From assembly GCF_004193775.1 (NCBI RefSeq), contig NC_041003.1, forward strand, positions 43,467,611 to 43,531,610: 64,000 bases of DNA, written 5' to 3'. The position numbers were made by a program, and so were the translations under genes. Numbering within the stretch: position 1 is the stretch's first letter; the number at the start of each line of letters is the position of its first letter. Positions 47,493 through 60,600 of this stretch are shown piece after piece. The notes under the pieces were generated by a model. It saw nothing but the letters and a program-made list of their open reading frames with translations. It was not told the origin of the DNA and made no database searches. Origin of the DNA: Glycine soja. Its lineage: Eukaryota > Streptophyta > Magnoliopsida > Fabales > Fabaceae.

Positions 47493-50400
47493 ATGGTCAT
47501 GGTCACAGACTCCAAACCCATCATTCCCCGCCGCGGCCTCGTCGTCGGCAACTACTGCCATGACGTCCTCCACCGCGACGGCGAGGCCGTCGCCGAGACC
47601 CTCGGCGGCGCTGCCTCCTTCATCTCCGTCATCCTCGACGCCCTCACCCTCCCCTTCCACACCGTCTCCAGGGTGGGCCCCGACTTCGCCTACGCCGCCG
47701 CCACTTCCAACCATCCCCCCTTGATAATCCCAACCTCCCAAACCATGCTCTTCCACGCCCACTTCGGTTCGGTCTACCCGGACCGCCTCCTGAACCGCGT
47801 CCGATCCTGCGACTCAATCCTACCCTCCGACCTACCGGACCAGACTCGATTCGGGTTCGGACTCGCGGTCGGGGTCGGCGGTGAGATTCTCCCGGAGACA
47901 CTGGAAAAAATGCTATCTATCTGCGACCACGTGTTCGTCGACATCCAGGCTCTGATTCGCAGGTTCGACAACATCAACGGTCGCGTGAGCCACGTAGCGC
48001 TGAGAGACAGCGGGTTCTTCCACCTCTTGCCGCGCGTCGCGTTTCTGAAGGCTTCCGCGGATGAAGCCGTTTTTATTGACGTGGAGGAGGTGAGGAAGTT
48101 GTGTTGCGTGGTCGTCACGCACGGGAAGGATGGCTGCGAGGTTTTTTGTCCAAACGGTGCGTTTAAGGTGGCGCCGTTCGTGGCTGATCAGGTTGATCCC
48201 ACCGGCGCCGGGGACTGCTTTCTCGGCGGGTTTGCGGCGGGGATTGTCAGGGGTTTGGCCGTGCCCGATGCTGCTCTGTTGGGGAACTTCTTTGGGTCCA
48301 TTGCTGTGGCGCAATTGGGACCGCCCAAGCTTGACTTCAACTTGATTCAGGTTTGTTTCTTGCATTCATTTTTATCATCAGATTCAGATTCAGAGAGAAG
48401 AAATTAGTTTCTCACTATCGGTTGGGAAATCTGGTGTAAGCTAAAAAAAGATTCGGTGCTTGTCATATAACCCAAATCACTAAATTCGGTGTCTAGAAGA
48501 AAATAGATGTTTAGATGTTGAATACTTGAATGTGATTGGGATGTGTGACCAAATTAATGTCAGCCATGGATTCTACATTGCATGTATATCAAATAAGCGC
48601 TTAGTTGGAAGATGATACTGTTTGATTGCTAGCAAAGTGGAACTGAATGAATTTTCAACTTTTTTGCCTGATGAACAATTTTGGGAGTTTGCTATGCTTA
48701 TCAATGAAAGTTTCATTTAAAAATATCGATTCGTGGGGGAATTAATTCATAGTCGTCAATGTTACTAGACTGTTATAGCTTGTTGGAAACTTAGGATATG
48801 CTATCTGCTACTTTTTATTGAGGGATTTTGCTAGCTATGTCATGTTAGAATTGCAGACTTATCAATGTTGCCTTTTGTTTTCCTTGGTATTATTTTACAA
48901 GAAATGGGAAACTTTGGTACTGATGAACAATTTATATTTAAGATTGCGGCTATTTGATTATATATTATATGTCTCTAATGTTTATGATGAATAATTTGTA
49001 TTGGATTAGAATTTTAAAAGAATATTTTAATATAAAAAAGATTTTTTGGATTTTAAAGATTAATTATGAATGTTATGATTTATTAGATTTTTTTACAAGA
49101 TTTTTATGATAGTTTGTATTTTAATGGATTTATATTATAAGAATTTAAAGGATTTGAAATGACTTTATAAATTTATAAGATTTAAAAGGAGATATTGAAT
49201 TTTTAAAAATACATTTAAAATTACAAGACAGTAAAAAAAGTAATAAGAAGAGGTTCCGATAACAAAACTAAAATCAATATAATTTTTTTAATCTTTTAAT
49301 AGAAAAATTGATTATAACTTACCACTTCTTGCAATAAAATTTTTTTATTCTTGCTTTTGGATATGAACAATAATAAATTTAAAATTATACATGGATCTTT
49401 TGTTTTTTTTTTTAATTACTATAATTATTTTATGATCAATCCAATGACATATTTAAATGGGATGCAATAATGAACATATATTAAAAGAGAGTGATGAAAG
49501 TGAAAAATTTGTAGAATAGATATTGAGTTATGGGGAAGATAAAATTAAGATTGACCGTCACAAAAACATTGTGTCGAATTGAGGATATGTGTGGTGAGAA
49601 AAAAGAAAAGAAAGTCTAGTAACTAATATAAAAAGAAAAAAAAATCTAATAAAATCAAAGAATTGAGTGAGATTATTTGATAGATATTTTATATTAAAAA
49701 GTCAAATGAAATTCACCTTAAGAAATGATTTATCAAAATTTGTATATTTTTAATACTAGAAGATTTCTTTTAAATTATAAAAAATCCTAATTGAATATCA
49801 CTTTATTTTGTTGCGTTCTTTAGAAAATCGTAAAAGTCTTAATTAAATACCAAAAAACTTATTTATATTATTTAAAAATCTTAATTTAATATCAAGACTT
49901 TTTTTATAAAAAATCTTTTAAAATCCTTTGAAATCCTGATTTAATAGATCCCTTGACAATGGAAGCTCAAGTTTGCTTTCAGCCCCACCCCATGCCTGTC
50001 CCATTACTCCTGTGGAAGCTTAGTTTCAGTCTGTTGACAATCTAAAAACGGACCAGAATATCTCCCCAATTGAAAAAAATGGTTTGGAGAATGGATATGA
50101 TCAACAACAACAAACTCTTATCCCATTAGGTGAGGTCAGCATAATGAATATTATTCATTTTATTAAAGCTAGAAAACCAAAATACCCAACAAAACTCAAA
50201 TCCCACAGCCTTGGAAAAGTTAGAAAATTCAAAATAATTCACATGCTTCAATCTCCAATATGGCTTAGGTATGATTCTTGGTTGACGATATCCACCGAAG
50301 AATTTAATTATTATTTGGTGGCAGTCTGTTTACTTTGTAGTGATTGAATTCATTTTAACTGTAAATACCTGTTTGAGTTATTTCTTTTCCATGTTTACTA

Positions 50401-51125
50401 GGTCTTAGTCGATCTTAAGAAAGAAAAACATGCAAATCAAATGTTACTGAATATGAAGGAAGAATTGAATGAAAATTGGAAAAAACACATAGCAAGATCA
50501 AAGACATGTGCAATTTGCTAGAGTAGATATGGTTTCTAGCATATCACTTGTATTTGTCACCCAATTTGTAGCATATTACTTGTATTTCTGAAACTTTGGT
50601 CTTTAACCAAGTCTAATGGTGTCGTGTGATCCATGTAGCGAACCTCATTTAAGTGAGATATGACTTTGTTGTAGCTGTTGTTGTCACTCAATTGGTGCTG
50701 TTTTCTTGCTATCTAATGAGTTGTGTATCAGTCTGTATTGCGAAGAGTTGACAATCGAGAGTGTTTGTTTATATTATTCATCTGCTCCTCTTAGCAATGT
50801 AAAAATATTTTATGATGCATCCCTCACTTGTGTATATAAAACAAAATTTCAGATCGTTAAGGATGAGATGCACAAAAGGAAGCTGCAGGGTATTCCCTTC
50901 TTAGAAAGAAGAGATGAGTCTCCAGGGTTTCGGAAGCCACCTGAACAAGATCAATTCTATGCATCTCTTGTTACTGCCAAAGCCATAATTATGTGCCAGA
51001 TTCAAGAATCTGGACGGAATCTACTAAGCTCTCCTAAAGTGTTGGAGCAAAACAACGCTAAGACGATACTTTCACTGACTTCTGTGCACGAGGAACCAAT
51101 TCCAAGCGTTGATGGTAAACCCTAA
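47493..51125 (+). CDS. MIK: Inositol 3-kinase, pfkB carbohydrate kinase family
   Basis: Two exons, 47493-48350 and 50853-51125, joined in phase 0 to 376 residues. RRGLVVGNYCHDVL starts the fold, GGAASFIS follows, FGLAVGVGGEILPETLEKM and VFVDIQALIR mark the plant MIK subfamily, and VDPTGAGDCFLGGFAAG is pfkB signature 2 with the catalytic Asp in GAGD. The family phosphorylates myo-inositol at the 3-position with ATP in the cytosol, feeding phytate and inositol phosphate synthesis. Exon 2 encodes a hydrophilic tail (KDEMHKRKL...). Exon 1 is strikingly GC-rich, especially at third positions, in an AT-rich setting. The 2.5-kb intron is AT-rich and holds a LINE tail at about 50624. The first ATG (47493) is taken; an ATG two codons on is equally possible. 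Confidence 0.93.
50624..50686 (+). mobile_element. Diverged RTE-LINE (or SINE) 3' tail in the MIK intron
   Basis: gatccatgtagcgaacctca resembles gatccatgtagccgacccca at the 3' end of the LINE (60811-60830). It is followed by agtgagatatgactttgttg and gttgttgtc, equivalent to the LINE's agtgggataaggcgttgttg and TTG tail. Only the tail is present. It lies in the sense orientation of MIK, 165 bases upstream of the exon 2 acceptor. Confidence 0.6.
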
Positions 51126-54100
51126 TATGGGATGGTTGAAGTTCCAAAACTCACTGTAATTTTCCAGTTCACTTCCTTTTCATATCAAATAGAGATCTAT
51201 TAGCTTCCAGGAATCTTTCATTTTATGGGGCCTTTTCTACACCAAGGGCGTACGGATAGATTTTTTAATCCAAGGATCATACAAGGGGAAAAAATAATCC
51301 CAAAGTTTATAGAAAGTAGTAAAATAATTAATTTCAGATATATTTTTTACTTGAATAAGCAATAATATCACCTTAGATTAATATTTAATCTTTGCAGAGG
51401 GAATATGGAACATTTATTTTCATGGGAACAAAAATTTCCTTCGTGGGTAAAAATATGCATATATCTTTTTCTTTCCCACTATCACAATCTCATCTTAATA
51501 ATACCTTCATTATGTTTTCTATTTTTTTAACTTCATGTGTCAATTTTTATTTACTTTCATACTCTAATGAATAATAAATAAGTAATGAAAGGAGTTTGTC
51601 ATGCGAACATGAGATATAATATTTTGAGTACAGTCTATTTGTTTGTCATTTGTTGGTTTTATAATAAAATTATTTATTTTATGAAAAAAATAACATCTTT
51701 AATAATAAAGATATTTCAGTAATTATAATATATATTTTCAAAAAAATAATTTAATCAAATATATGTCAAAATTATTTTTAGGAATATAAAAAACATTCTC
51801 AAGAATAGCATTCTCATTGAAAGAATAACATTCTCATGTTTTATTTCCAAGAATAATATTTTTAAGACTTAAAAAGTTATTTGTAAAACAAATGTTCCCC
51901 AAGTCTCACGTGCTGCCTAATTTTTAGTTCTACTTGTACCAAATTACTAATAAATTATTCTTAAAAAGAAAATCTAGATTGAAATTCTATTTATGTTTCT
52001 ATGCCTTGCCATATCCATTTAATGCCGTTCATTGCTTATGATGAGTTATGCTTCCTACGAAAGAAAGAAGAAAAAGAAGGAAACATGACAATATGTAGGA
52101 AAAGCTGTTCAAACGCATCGGATATGGCACAATTCTATTATTTTGCCAGCTTACAAAACTTAGCACTATCATTTTAGAGCAAATTGTCTTTTAATGTGCT
52201 CCGGTTGACAGGGGCTATTGTTTGGGAATTTTAGCATCTTGATTGGATGCTGTATAATAGTGTGACCTATGTATGTGTCTGATGAATAATGATCTATAGT
52301 GAATAATAGATCCCTGTGGTTTAGAATGTATAAAAGCAAAAGAAAATTCTATATGGCAGTTTCTATGTATGATTTAGGATTTATAATATGAATAATAGTA
52401 ATTGGATATTTGGATCCTTGTGTCTTAGAATACTAAAAATATTTTTATATGGCAGTAATACACGATTTTAACATTCTAGCTCTAAATCCCACATCACCAA
52501 CTGTTTCAAGCAAGATTAGTCTTGTAAATGTTAACATTCTAGCTCTAAATCCCACATCATCAACCTTTTGCATCAACTCTACTCCCCATTTTTTCAATTT
52601 CATTTGTATCTATTGCACATACTTCACTCTTTATCAACTCATGCAAAATAATAGCAGTTTGATTCATCTTCCTGCTAAAAGGTTACTATATGCTTTATTA
52701 TCATAATTTACAATTTTAACATGTTTAGAATATATTTCACAAATCTATTCAACACATCCTTGGCAGAGTACACGTGTAGAAAGCCTTCCTTGGATTCCTT
52801 TTAAGTCTTGGAGGTTAACATTTGTTCTTAAACCACAATAACAAAATTGCAAATTACAACTCTTTTTTCCTATTCATTATCCTCAATTTGCATATGTACT
52901 CCAATTCTCGCTTTTGCCTTTCTTTTTTGTTAGTATGTCTTGACTACGCAAATTGTCCTATGCCGCTTATCATATTCACCTCTGTGCTGTTTCTCTTGGA
53001 ACTCTAATTCTGCAGATCTGAGGATGTTTTTGAATAAAAGGAAGAACAAAATATCACATTTCTGAATAATAGGAAGAAGATGAGAGATGAACATGACCAT
53101 TGCAAAAGAACATTAACAAAATAATTTGTCACACGTATAGGCCAACATAGGAGCTAACAAAATATTTGACAATCCATTAACAATTGATTTGGTAAATATT
53201 TTTTGTTACTTTTTTCTTCTTATTTTGACTTAATTATTCAATTGTTCTTTTAATTTATTTTAAGATTCAATTTAATTCTTCAATTATTTAAAAATTAAAT
53301 TTGATTCCTCAATTAATTCTTCAATTTAATTCAATTGTTCTTTTAATCACGAAGCAAACACCATTGCCACGACTTTAAATGAAGTTGAATTTAGTTAGAT
53401 GGTGTGCTGGGAATGAACATTCTTTGTGCCTCAATGCTTGACATGTTAAATGTATATGCAAATAGGTGAATACTTTTATCATTGTGAAACTTTTGAGAAC
53501 GTTTTTTGTTTTCATTTCCCCGCTAATGCAAATAACCTTGGAACAAGCACATCTCTTCTTGAGGTGGCCACAAAATTTCATTGTTTCTATGATTGATAAT
53601 ATAGTATACCAATTTACATAATAGATTCACATTTCATTGCATGAAATCTGTGGGCTTACGTTCTAAGATTCATACTGCTTCAATAATTATTATTCAGCAA
53701 ATAGGAATTTGTTAACTTTGGCCACATGAAAGGGTGACAGAGACTTGTGAACTCTTGGATATTTTTCTATATTATATTCAGTTTATTTGCATGTTACCCT
53801 TAACTACCAGATGATTTGAATTCTAAAGTTGGCTTCCACAAGGTTAGAGGCTTGGGGGAAAACCAGAAAATCATGGATGGAATGCATTGGTTTATCTTTC
53901 TAATCTTTTAAATTTTCTTGGAAATAAATTAACTGTTAAGCAGTTATAAAGCTATTATGTTACAATTATTTTGCCTAGTTAATCTGTATCCAATTATCTA
54001 ACCTATTTGTGTGTGCAAGTTTCAGATTTTACAATAACTTTCAAATTGAAACTTTTAACATTCTATTTAAGACTGTATGGTTTGTTGGTTACTCTTGTAT

Positions 54101-54150
54101 CATCAGTTTGTGCGTCTGTAATCCTAATGGATTCTTGTTGGATATTACAG
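51126..54150. other. Intergenic between MIK and the ELP5 fragment
   Basis: MIK 3' UTR, then AT-rich DNA. A direct repeat of 34 bases starting ttaacattctagctctaaat occurs at 52468 and 52531 (63-bp period). I searched here for the missing N-terminal exons of ELP5 and did not find them. The last roughly 130 bases read like native intron leading to the 54151 acceptor. Confidence 0.55.
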
Positions 54151-55444
54151 CTAAGTGAACTGTTGAGACATGCATCTTTGCAATCAGTTGCAGGCCTTCT
54201 AAGCAACCTGCGTAGCCATGGTATTCCCTCTTGAACTATTTTGAATAAAGTTCCTTTCATTGTGTTGTGTAATTAGGTGTTATTTAATTGAATAAATTTT
54301 TAAGAGTATCCGAACAAGTGGGATAGTTAATTTATTTCTGCAACTAAAATTTAGCATGGATTGACTTGATGCATCAACAACTTCTTCCTTAAATTCGTTA
54401 CTGTTCTATTGTTGCAGATCAAATTTCAAGTATTTTTGGACTATTGCATTCAGACCTTCATGAAGAGAAGGCTGTGGCTGTTCTTGAGTACATGTCTTCC
54501 ATGGTGGCCAGTGTAGACCCATATCATCATTCTGCAGATGGTCAGAAAGAATGTTTAGAGAATTCCGTATCTGAGCAAAACTTTACCAAGGGAAAATTTA
54601 ATGCCAGGTTCAAACGCAGAAATGGGCGAGTTAGAGTAACGGTGATGTCTTTCTTCCTGTTTGTAAACTTATTTGGAATGACAAATATAAAAATTTGATG
54701 CACTGATATAACACCTTTCTACTTTTATCCAGTGTGAAGAATTTAATGTTGAGTCTGGAGGAATCAACTTCGTATCTGTTTCATCAGTAGACGGAACCGC
54801 CATTGCAGGCCTAGTGCCAAAGGTCAGTCTATAGTTTCCTGTAGATGGAAAACTGGTACTGTGAAGTTATGTCTCTGTCACTGGAAGCAAAAGCCGAAGT
54901 ACTTTTGTAAACAGATATTTTAAATAGTTTTTGAAAAAAAAAAGGATCTACAACAGAGATCTTTCGTTAGTTGAATTCCGTCTTCACCCTAAGGTTTTCC
55001 TGTTTTGGTTGAATGGAGTACATAGCCATTCACAAGGCCTTTTTCACTTTTCAGATAATAAAATTTAGATGCTAGGAAAGATGAAATCAAGCATAAATGT
55101 CCAAGTTCTAACTACTTCCCATTGTGCTGATTTGGTTCTTCACTTTGTTGGGTGAAGTGTTGAGTGCTTCTGAGTTCTAACAGTACATATTGACATGGTA
55201 TATTTTCTGCGTACAAGATTGATAACAGTATTTCTGCAAGTACATAAAACAGTCAGAAAAACCTATCTGGGAACTACCAGAGACCAAGCAAGAAATGTGT
55301 TGTGATATGAAGTTGATTCCTTTTCATTGACTGTAAACAATAACAAGAATCTTGATGTGTTTTAACAGGTGCAATTCAATCTCCAGCTGTCAGAGAAAGA
55401 GCGAATTGATAGGTCAAATGTTGTGCTTCCTTTTGAACACCAGG
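54151..55444 (+). pseudogene. ELP5: Internal fragment of Elongator subunit ELP5
   Basis: Four consecutive exons with intact GT-AG borders and open, continuous frame: 54151-54220 (LSELLRHASLQSVAGLLSNL), 54418-54641 (QISSIFGLLHSDLHEEKAVA and FNARFKRRNGRVRV), 54733-54822 (EEFNVESGGINF and IAGLVPK) and 55369-55444 ([15 protein letters not shown] and VLPFEHQG). These match the middle and late part of plant ELP5 (about 155 of roughly 370 residues). ELP5, with ELP4 and ELP6, forms the RecA-like hexamer of Elongator, needed for wobble-uridine tRNA modification. The N-terminal exons and the acidic C-terminal exon are missing. PLC sequence starts less than 60 bases after the last exon. The fragment has no stops, so it is either recently made or transcribed as part of a chimera; I call it a truncated pseudogene. 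Confidence 0.85.
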
Positions 55445-55455
55445 GTATGAAATTG

Positions 55456-55589
55456 ATATTTGGTTCACTGCTAAAAAGTTTAAAAACCTTCATGTTGAAG
55501 CCTTCTTTCGTTATCTCTTAAGTGACCTTAATGTTCCCCTTGCTGAGGTAATAATATTTGGTTCACTGCTAAAAAGTTTAAAAACCTTC
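55456..55589. repeat. 36-bp direct repeats flanking a PLC exon scrap
   Basis: An identical 36-base word beginning atatttggttcactgctaaa occurs at 55456-55491 and 55554-55589. The 62 bases between encode the last residues of the PLC N-terminal lobe plus a GT donor. The repeats abut the ELP5 fragment (donor at 55445) on the left. They look like a local duplication or repair footprint at the ELP5-PLC junction. Confidence 0.85.
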
Positions 55590-57129
55590 CTAACCAGTGT
55601 CCTTTGGTTAAGAAATTAAAAGAGTAAATGTTTTATTGAAAATTATAAGAGTGCATTTTTATGTATCCTATAAAAAAAATCTTTTTTACTTCCTTAACCA
55701 GGGCAAGAGAGGTTAGCATTTGTCAAAGTTTAATTAATTACCTTAATTGTTTGAATGGTTCATTATAATTTGCACATAGTACTCTTTTAATAATCTTTTT
55801 CAAGTTTTCTCATATTTTGGTGTGTTTTCGATCACCAGGTGCACCATGACATGAATTTTCCCTTGGCTCATTATTTCTTATACACAGGCCACAACTCCTA
55901 CTTAACTGGAAATCAAGTTAGCAGTGCTAGCAGTACTTCCGCGATAATAAAGGCATTGAAGAAAGGAGTAAGGGTAATTGAGCTAGATTTATGGCCAAAT
56001 TCCAGAGGCGATGATGTGCTGGTTCATCATGGAGGGTATGGATTTATAGTTTTCAATAGTATATTAGGTGAAGAGATAGATACTTAAATTTTCTTGTATA
56101 ACAAAGTAACATGTAACATGATAGACATGAGAGAAAGGAAAACATCATATTGTATTACATCCTCATTTAGGGTGAAATTGTTGAGAAATCCTCTTAATTA
56201 GGAAAGATACATTGTTATGTTTTTCCTTTACTTACATTAATTAAGAAGTTCACATTAGCATTATTTATATCATTTCCTCTATCTTCATATGTCCATACAT
56301 TTTATTGTGTGTCTATTTTGAATTACCAAATAAAGAGTTTGGACTGATAATCCCCAACAACCTCCTTATAGCAAAAACACAAGAAAACCAATCCAATATA
56401 CTAATAATCATATTTCTTACTTTAATTAGATTAACTAAGCCAAATGTTTTGGTCCTACCTGGATATATGCCTTATATATGTATATAGACTTTGTTTCACG
56501 TACATTATGCAGCTTTCAATGTTGGTATATATCTGAAACTCATTGATTTTTTTAGAACTGTAGGACTCTGACTTCTTCCCTGAAACTCAAAGCTTGTCTA
56601 AATGCCATTAAGGAATATGCATTTTTTGCCTCTCCGTATCCTGTTGTTTTAACTTTAATTTGAAGACCATATAACTAAAACTCTTCAAGCCAAAGTGGCC
56701 CAGGTTCGTATAGTAATTAATTACATAAAAGAGACTAGGCCACTATCATGCATGGTTTGAAATGTAATTAAACTTTTTAGTGGAAATATATAAATATACT
56801 TGAATTAATTTAGATGGTCGATGACATATTTGGAGATATATTGTTTCGCCCTGAATATTCACAACAAATGAAACAATTCCCTTCTCCTGAACAATTGAAG
56901 GAAAAAAATTCTAATTTCAACTAAACCACCAGAGTCTCCTGAAAGTCAGGACCAAAGGGTACGAGAAGGACATAGGCTTGAGTACCATGACGATAGAACT
57001 AGAGTCAATTACAAGGTAAAAATAATTTGAAGAAAATCTTGCTTATGTTAACAAAGTGTAGTTCAAATTGTTGTGAAGAAATAATTACTTTTTATTTTTA
57101 TTTTTTAAAATATTTTTAAAGATTAAATA

Positions 57130-57540
57130 ATTATTTTTAGGGTTAAATATGTTTTTATGCCTATAAAATGAACTAGCTTTGGTTTTTGTTCCTGTAGTAA
57201 ATTTTATTTGATTTTCATCTTTCTAAAATATAAAATTAATACTTTTTATTCTACTATTATATGACATCGATAAATTACTTATGTATCTAAGGAAATGTCC
57301 TTGACCATTCCAAATGACATCCAATAATACTTACCGAATGTCATATGTCAACACATGACTAAAAAAATTTGATCCCTAAAAAAAATGGGATTTATCTATC
57401 CTCAAATGAATATTAGGATTAAAATAATAATTTCAAAATTTGGACGGCTGAAAACTAAAGTTAATGATAAAAAAGAATTTCAAATTTCAAAGAGATAAAA
57501 ACTAAAGAAAAAATATTTAAGAACCAAAATTAATATTAAA
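57130..57540. mobile_element. Possible MITE-like inverted repeat in the PLC pseudogene
   Basis: The left end (gggttaaatatgtttttatg, then tttggtttttgttcctgtag) and the reverse complement of the right end (ggttcttaaatattttttct followed by ttagtttttatctctttga) are loosely related, the pattern seen in other legume foldback elements. Similarity is patchy and no target duplication was found. Confidence 0.35.
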
Positions 57541-57691
57541 AAACTGGCTTGAAGATAACGCCAAAAATCATGGAACTGACATTGTCAGGTCATTTCAATA
57601 TTATTTTTTTAGACATGCTGAACCTAAGTAATTTTTATTATTATTTTTTATGGTTGAATTTAAGCTCGCACATGTCTTTTTGTTAGCTTAA

Positions 57692-60600
57692 TCCTGCTTA
57701 GGGTAGCTTTGCTATTCTTAGCCGGTCCCAAGCCCGGATAAAAGGAGAGGGTTGTGTTAGGCTTTCGACAGCCAACGTTAAACTTTGTCGAATCTCTATG
57801 ACATGGATCAATTACGTAATAATGTGCATGCTAGGTCGTTGCCTGGAAGCAACGCGCTGTATGGCTCGAGTACAGTGTCAAAAGAGCAAGGGCCGCTGCA
57901 TCGCCGCCCGGATGTAGTGAAAAGTAAGCAAGGGTTCCCACATTTTCGTGAACGGGTGTGGGTAAAGAAGCTAGTTCATGACAGGATGATTCGCTTTGGT
58001 ACATGGAATATAGGCACACTTACTGGAAAATCTATGGAAATAGTGGATGTTATGGTGAGGAGGAAGATCAATTTTATGTGCCTACAAGAAACTAAGTGGA
58101 CAGGTGAAAAAGCGAAAGAATTAGACAACTCGGGATTTAAGCTGTGGTATACGGGAAAAATCAGATCAAGAAATGGGGTAGGGATTATTGTGGACAAGGA
58201 GTGGAAGAAGGATGTCGTGGATGTAAGAAGAGTAGGAGATCGTATCATAGTCTTAAAATTGGTAGTGGGACAGGACACCTTTAATGTTATTAGTGGGTAC
58301 GCACCTCAGGTTGGGTTAGCAGAACACTTTAAGGTAAAATTTTGGGAGGATCTAGAAGGGGTACTTTAGGATATACCCCAAGGAGAGAAAGTTTTCCTAG
58401 GAGGGGATCTCAATGGACATGTAGGTAGCGTGGCTAGAGGTTTTGAGGGGGTGTATGGGGGTTTTGGCCTAGGAGAGATGAATGGGGAGGGTAAATCCAT
58501 CTTGGAGTTTTCGGAGGCTTTGGATCTTTCTATAGCCAATACATGGTTTAAGAAAAGAGAGGAACATCTTATCACTTATAAAAGTGGAGGGACATGTTCT
58601 CAGATAGATTTCTTCCTTATCAGGAAGTCTGATAGGAAGTATTGCTTGAACTGTAAAGTTATCCCGGGAGAGAGCTTGACTACCCAACATAGAGTTTTGG
58701 TTATGGATGTAAGAATTAGAGATAGGGCAAAGAGAAGAAGTCCTCTGGTAGCACCAAGGATCAAATGGTGGCACTTGAAGGGTGAGAAACAAGGAATCTT
58801 CCAACAAAAGATATGGGAGGGTTGGTGTGGACAATCACAAGGAAGTGCAAATGATATGTGGAACAAGATGTCCCAAGAGATTATTAAAGTGGCTAAAGAG
58901 ACGTTGGGTGAATCTAGAGGTTTTGGACCTAGGGGTAAAGAATCGTGGTGGTGGAATGAAAATGTTCAGAGCAAAGTTAGAGTAAAAAAGGAGTGTTTCA
59001 AGGAGTGGTCTAGGTGTAGAAATTCTGAAACTTGGGATAAGTATAAGATAGCTAGAAATGAAACCAAAAAGGCGGTGAGTGAGGCAAGAGCCCAAGCTTT
59101 TGACGGACTATACCAAGCTCTAGGAACCAGGGACGGAGAAAGATCTATATATAGGCTTGCTAAGGGTAGAGAGAGGAAGACTAGAGATTTGGATCAAGTA
59201 AAGTGTGTTAAGGATGAAGAAGGCAAAGTCTTAGTGCATGAAAAAGATATCAAGGAAAGGTGGAAGGCGTATTTCCACAACTTATTTAATGATGGATATG
59301 GATATGACTCTAGCAGTCTAGACACAAGAGAAGAGGACCGGAACTATGAGTACTATCGTCGGATTCAGAAACAGGAAGTAAAGGAAGCGTTGAAAAGAAT
59401 GAGTAATGGTAAGGCGGTGGGGCCAGACAACATACCTATTGAAGTGTGGAAAACTCTTGGAGATAGAGGTCTTGAGTGGCTCACCGAACTCTTTAACGAA
59501 ATTATGAGGTCAAAACGCATGCCGGAGGAATGGAGGAGAAGCACGTTAGTGCCAATCTATAAGAACAAGGGGGATATACAAAATTGTGCAAATTATAGGG
59601 GAATCAAGCTCATGAGTCATATCATGAAATTATGGGAAAGAGTGATCGAACGGAGATTAAGAAAGGAGACTCAAGTTACTGAGAATCAATTTGGTTTCAT
59701 GCCGGGAAGGTCGACCATGGAAGCGATTTATTTATTACGGCGAGTGATGGAGCAATATCGCATGGCCCAACAAGACTTGCACTTGATTTTTATTGACTTG
59801 GAGAAAGCGTATGATAGAGTGCCTAGAGAGATTTTGTGGAAAGCTTTAGAGAAGAAAGGGGTTAGGGTTGCATATATTCGAGCTATCCAAGATATGTATG
59901 ATAGGGTATCGACTAGTGTTAGGACACAGGGTGGAGAGTCAGACGATTTTCCCATCACAATTGGTTTACATCAAGGGTCAACCCTTAGCCCCTACCTTTT
60001 TACCTTAATTCTGGATGTCCTCACGGAACAAATCCAAGAGATAGCGCCGAGATGCATGCTTTTTGCAGATGACATAGTCCTCCTTGGAGAGTCGAGGGAG
60101 GAGTTGAATGAGAGGTTGGAAACTTGGAGACGAGCTCTAGAAACACATGGCTTTCGCCTAAGCAGAAGCAAATCGGAGTATATGGAATGTAAGTTCAACA
60201 AAAGAAGGAGGGTTTCTAACTCAGAGGTGAAAATAGGAGACCATATTATCCCTCAAGTCACACGGTTTAAATATCTTGGGTCTGTAATACAGGATGATGG
60301 GGAAATTGAAGGGGATGTGAATCATCGCATTCAAGCAGGATGGATGAAATGGAGAAAAGCATCGGGGGTGTTATGTGATGCAAAGGTACCGATCAAGCTA
60401 AAGGGAAAGTTTTATCGGACTGCGGTAAGATCGGCGATTTTGTACGGAACAGAATGTTGGGCGGTCAAGAGCCAACATGAGAATAAAGTAGGTGTAGCAG
60501 AGATGAGGATGTTGCGGTGGATGTGTGGTAAGACTCGACAGGATAAAATTAGAAACGAAGCTATTAGAGAGAGGGTTGGAGTAGCGCCTATTGTAGAGAA

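Noticed and set aside
47469..48365. Several long minus-strand and alternate-frame open frames
   Set aside because: Shadows of GC-rich MIK exon 1, where high GC3 suppresses stops in other frames.
48985..49950. AT-rich block in the MIK intron with aaaatc/gatttt words suggestive of inverted ends
   Set aside because: Similarity is explained by extreme A/T content; no defined ends or target duplication.
53820..53900. Possible upstream ELP5 exon reading KVGFHKVRGLGENQK
   Set aside because: Does not match the expected N-terminal ELP5 sequence as far as I can tell and lacks a clear acceptor-donor pair in phase with 54151.
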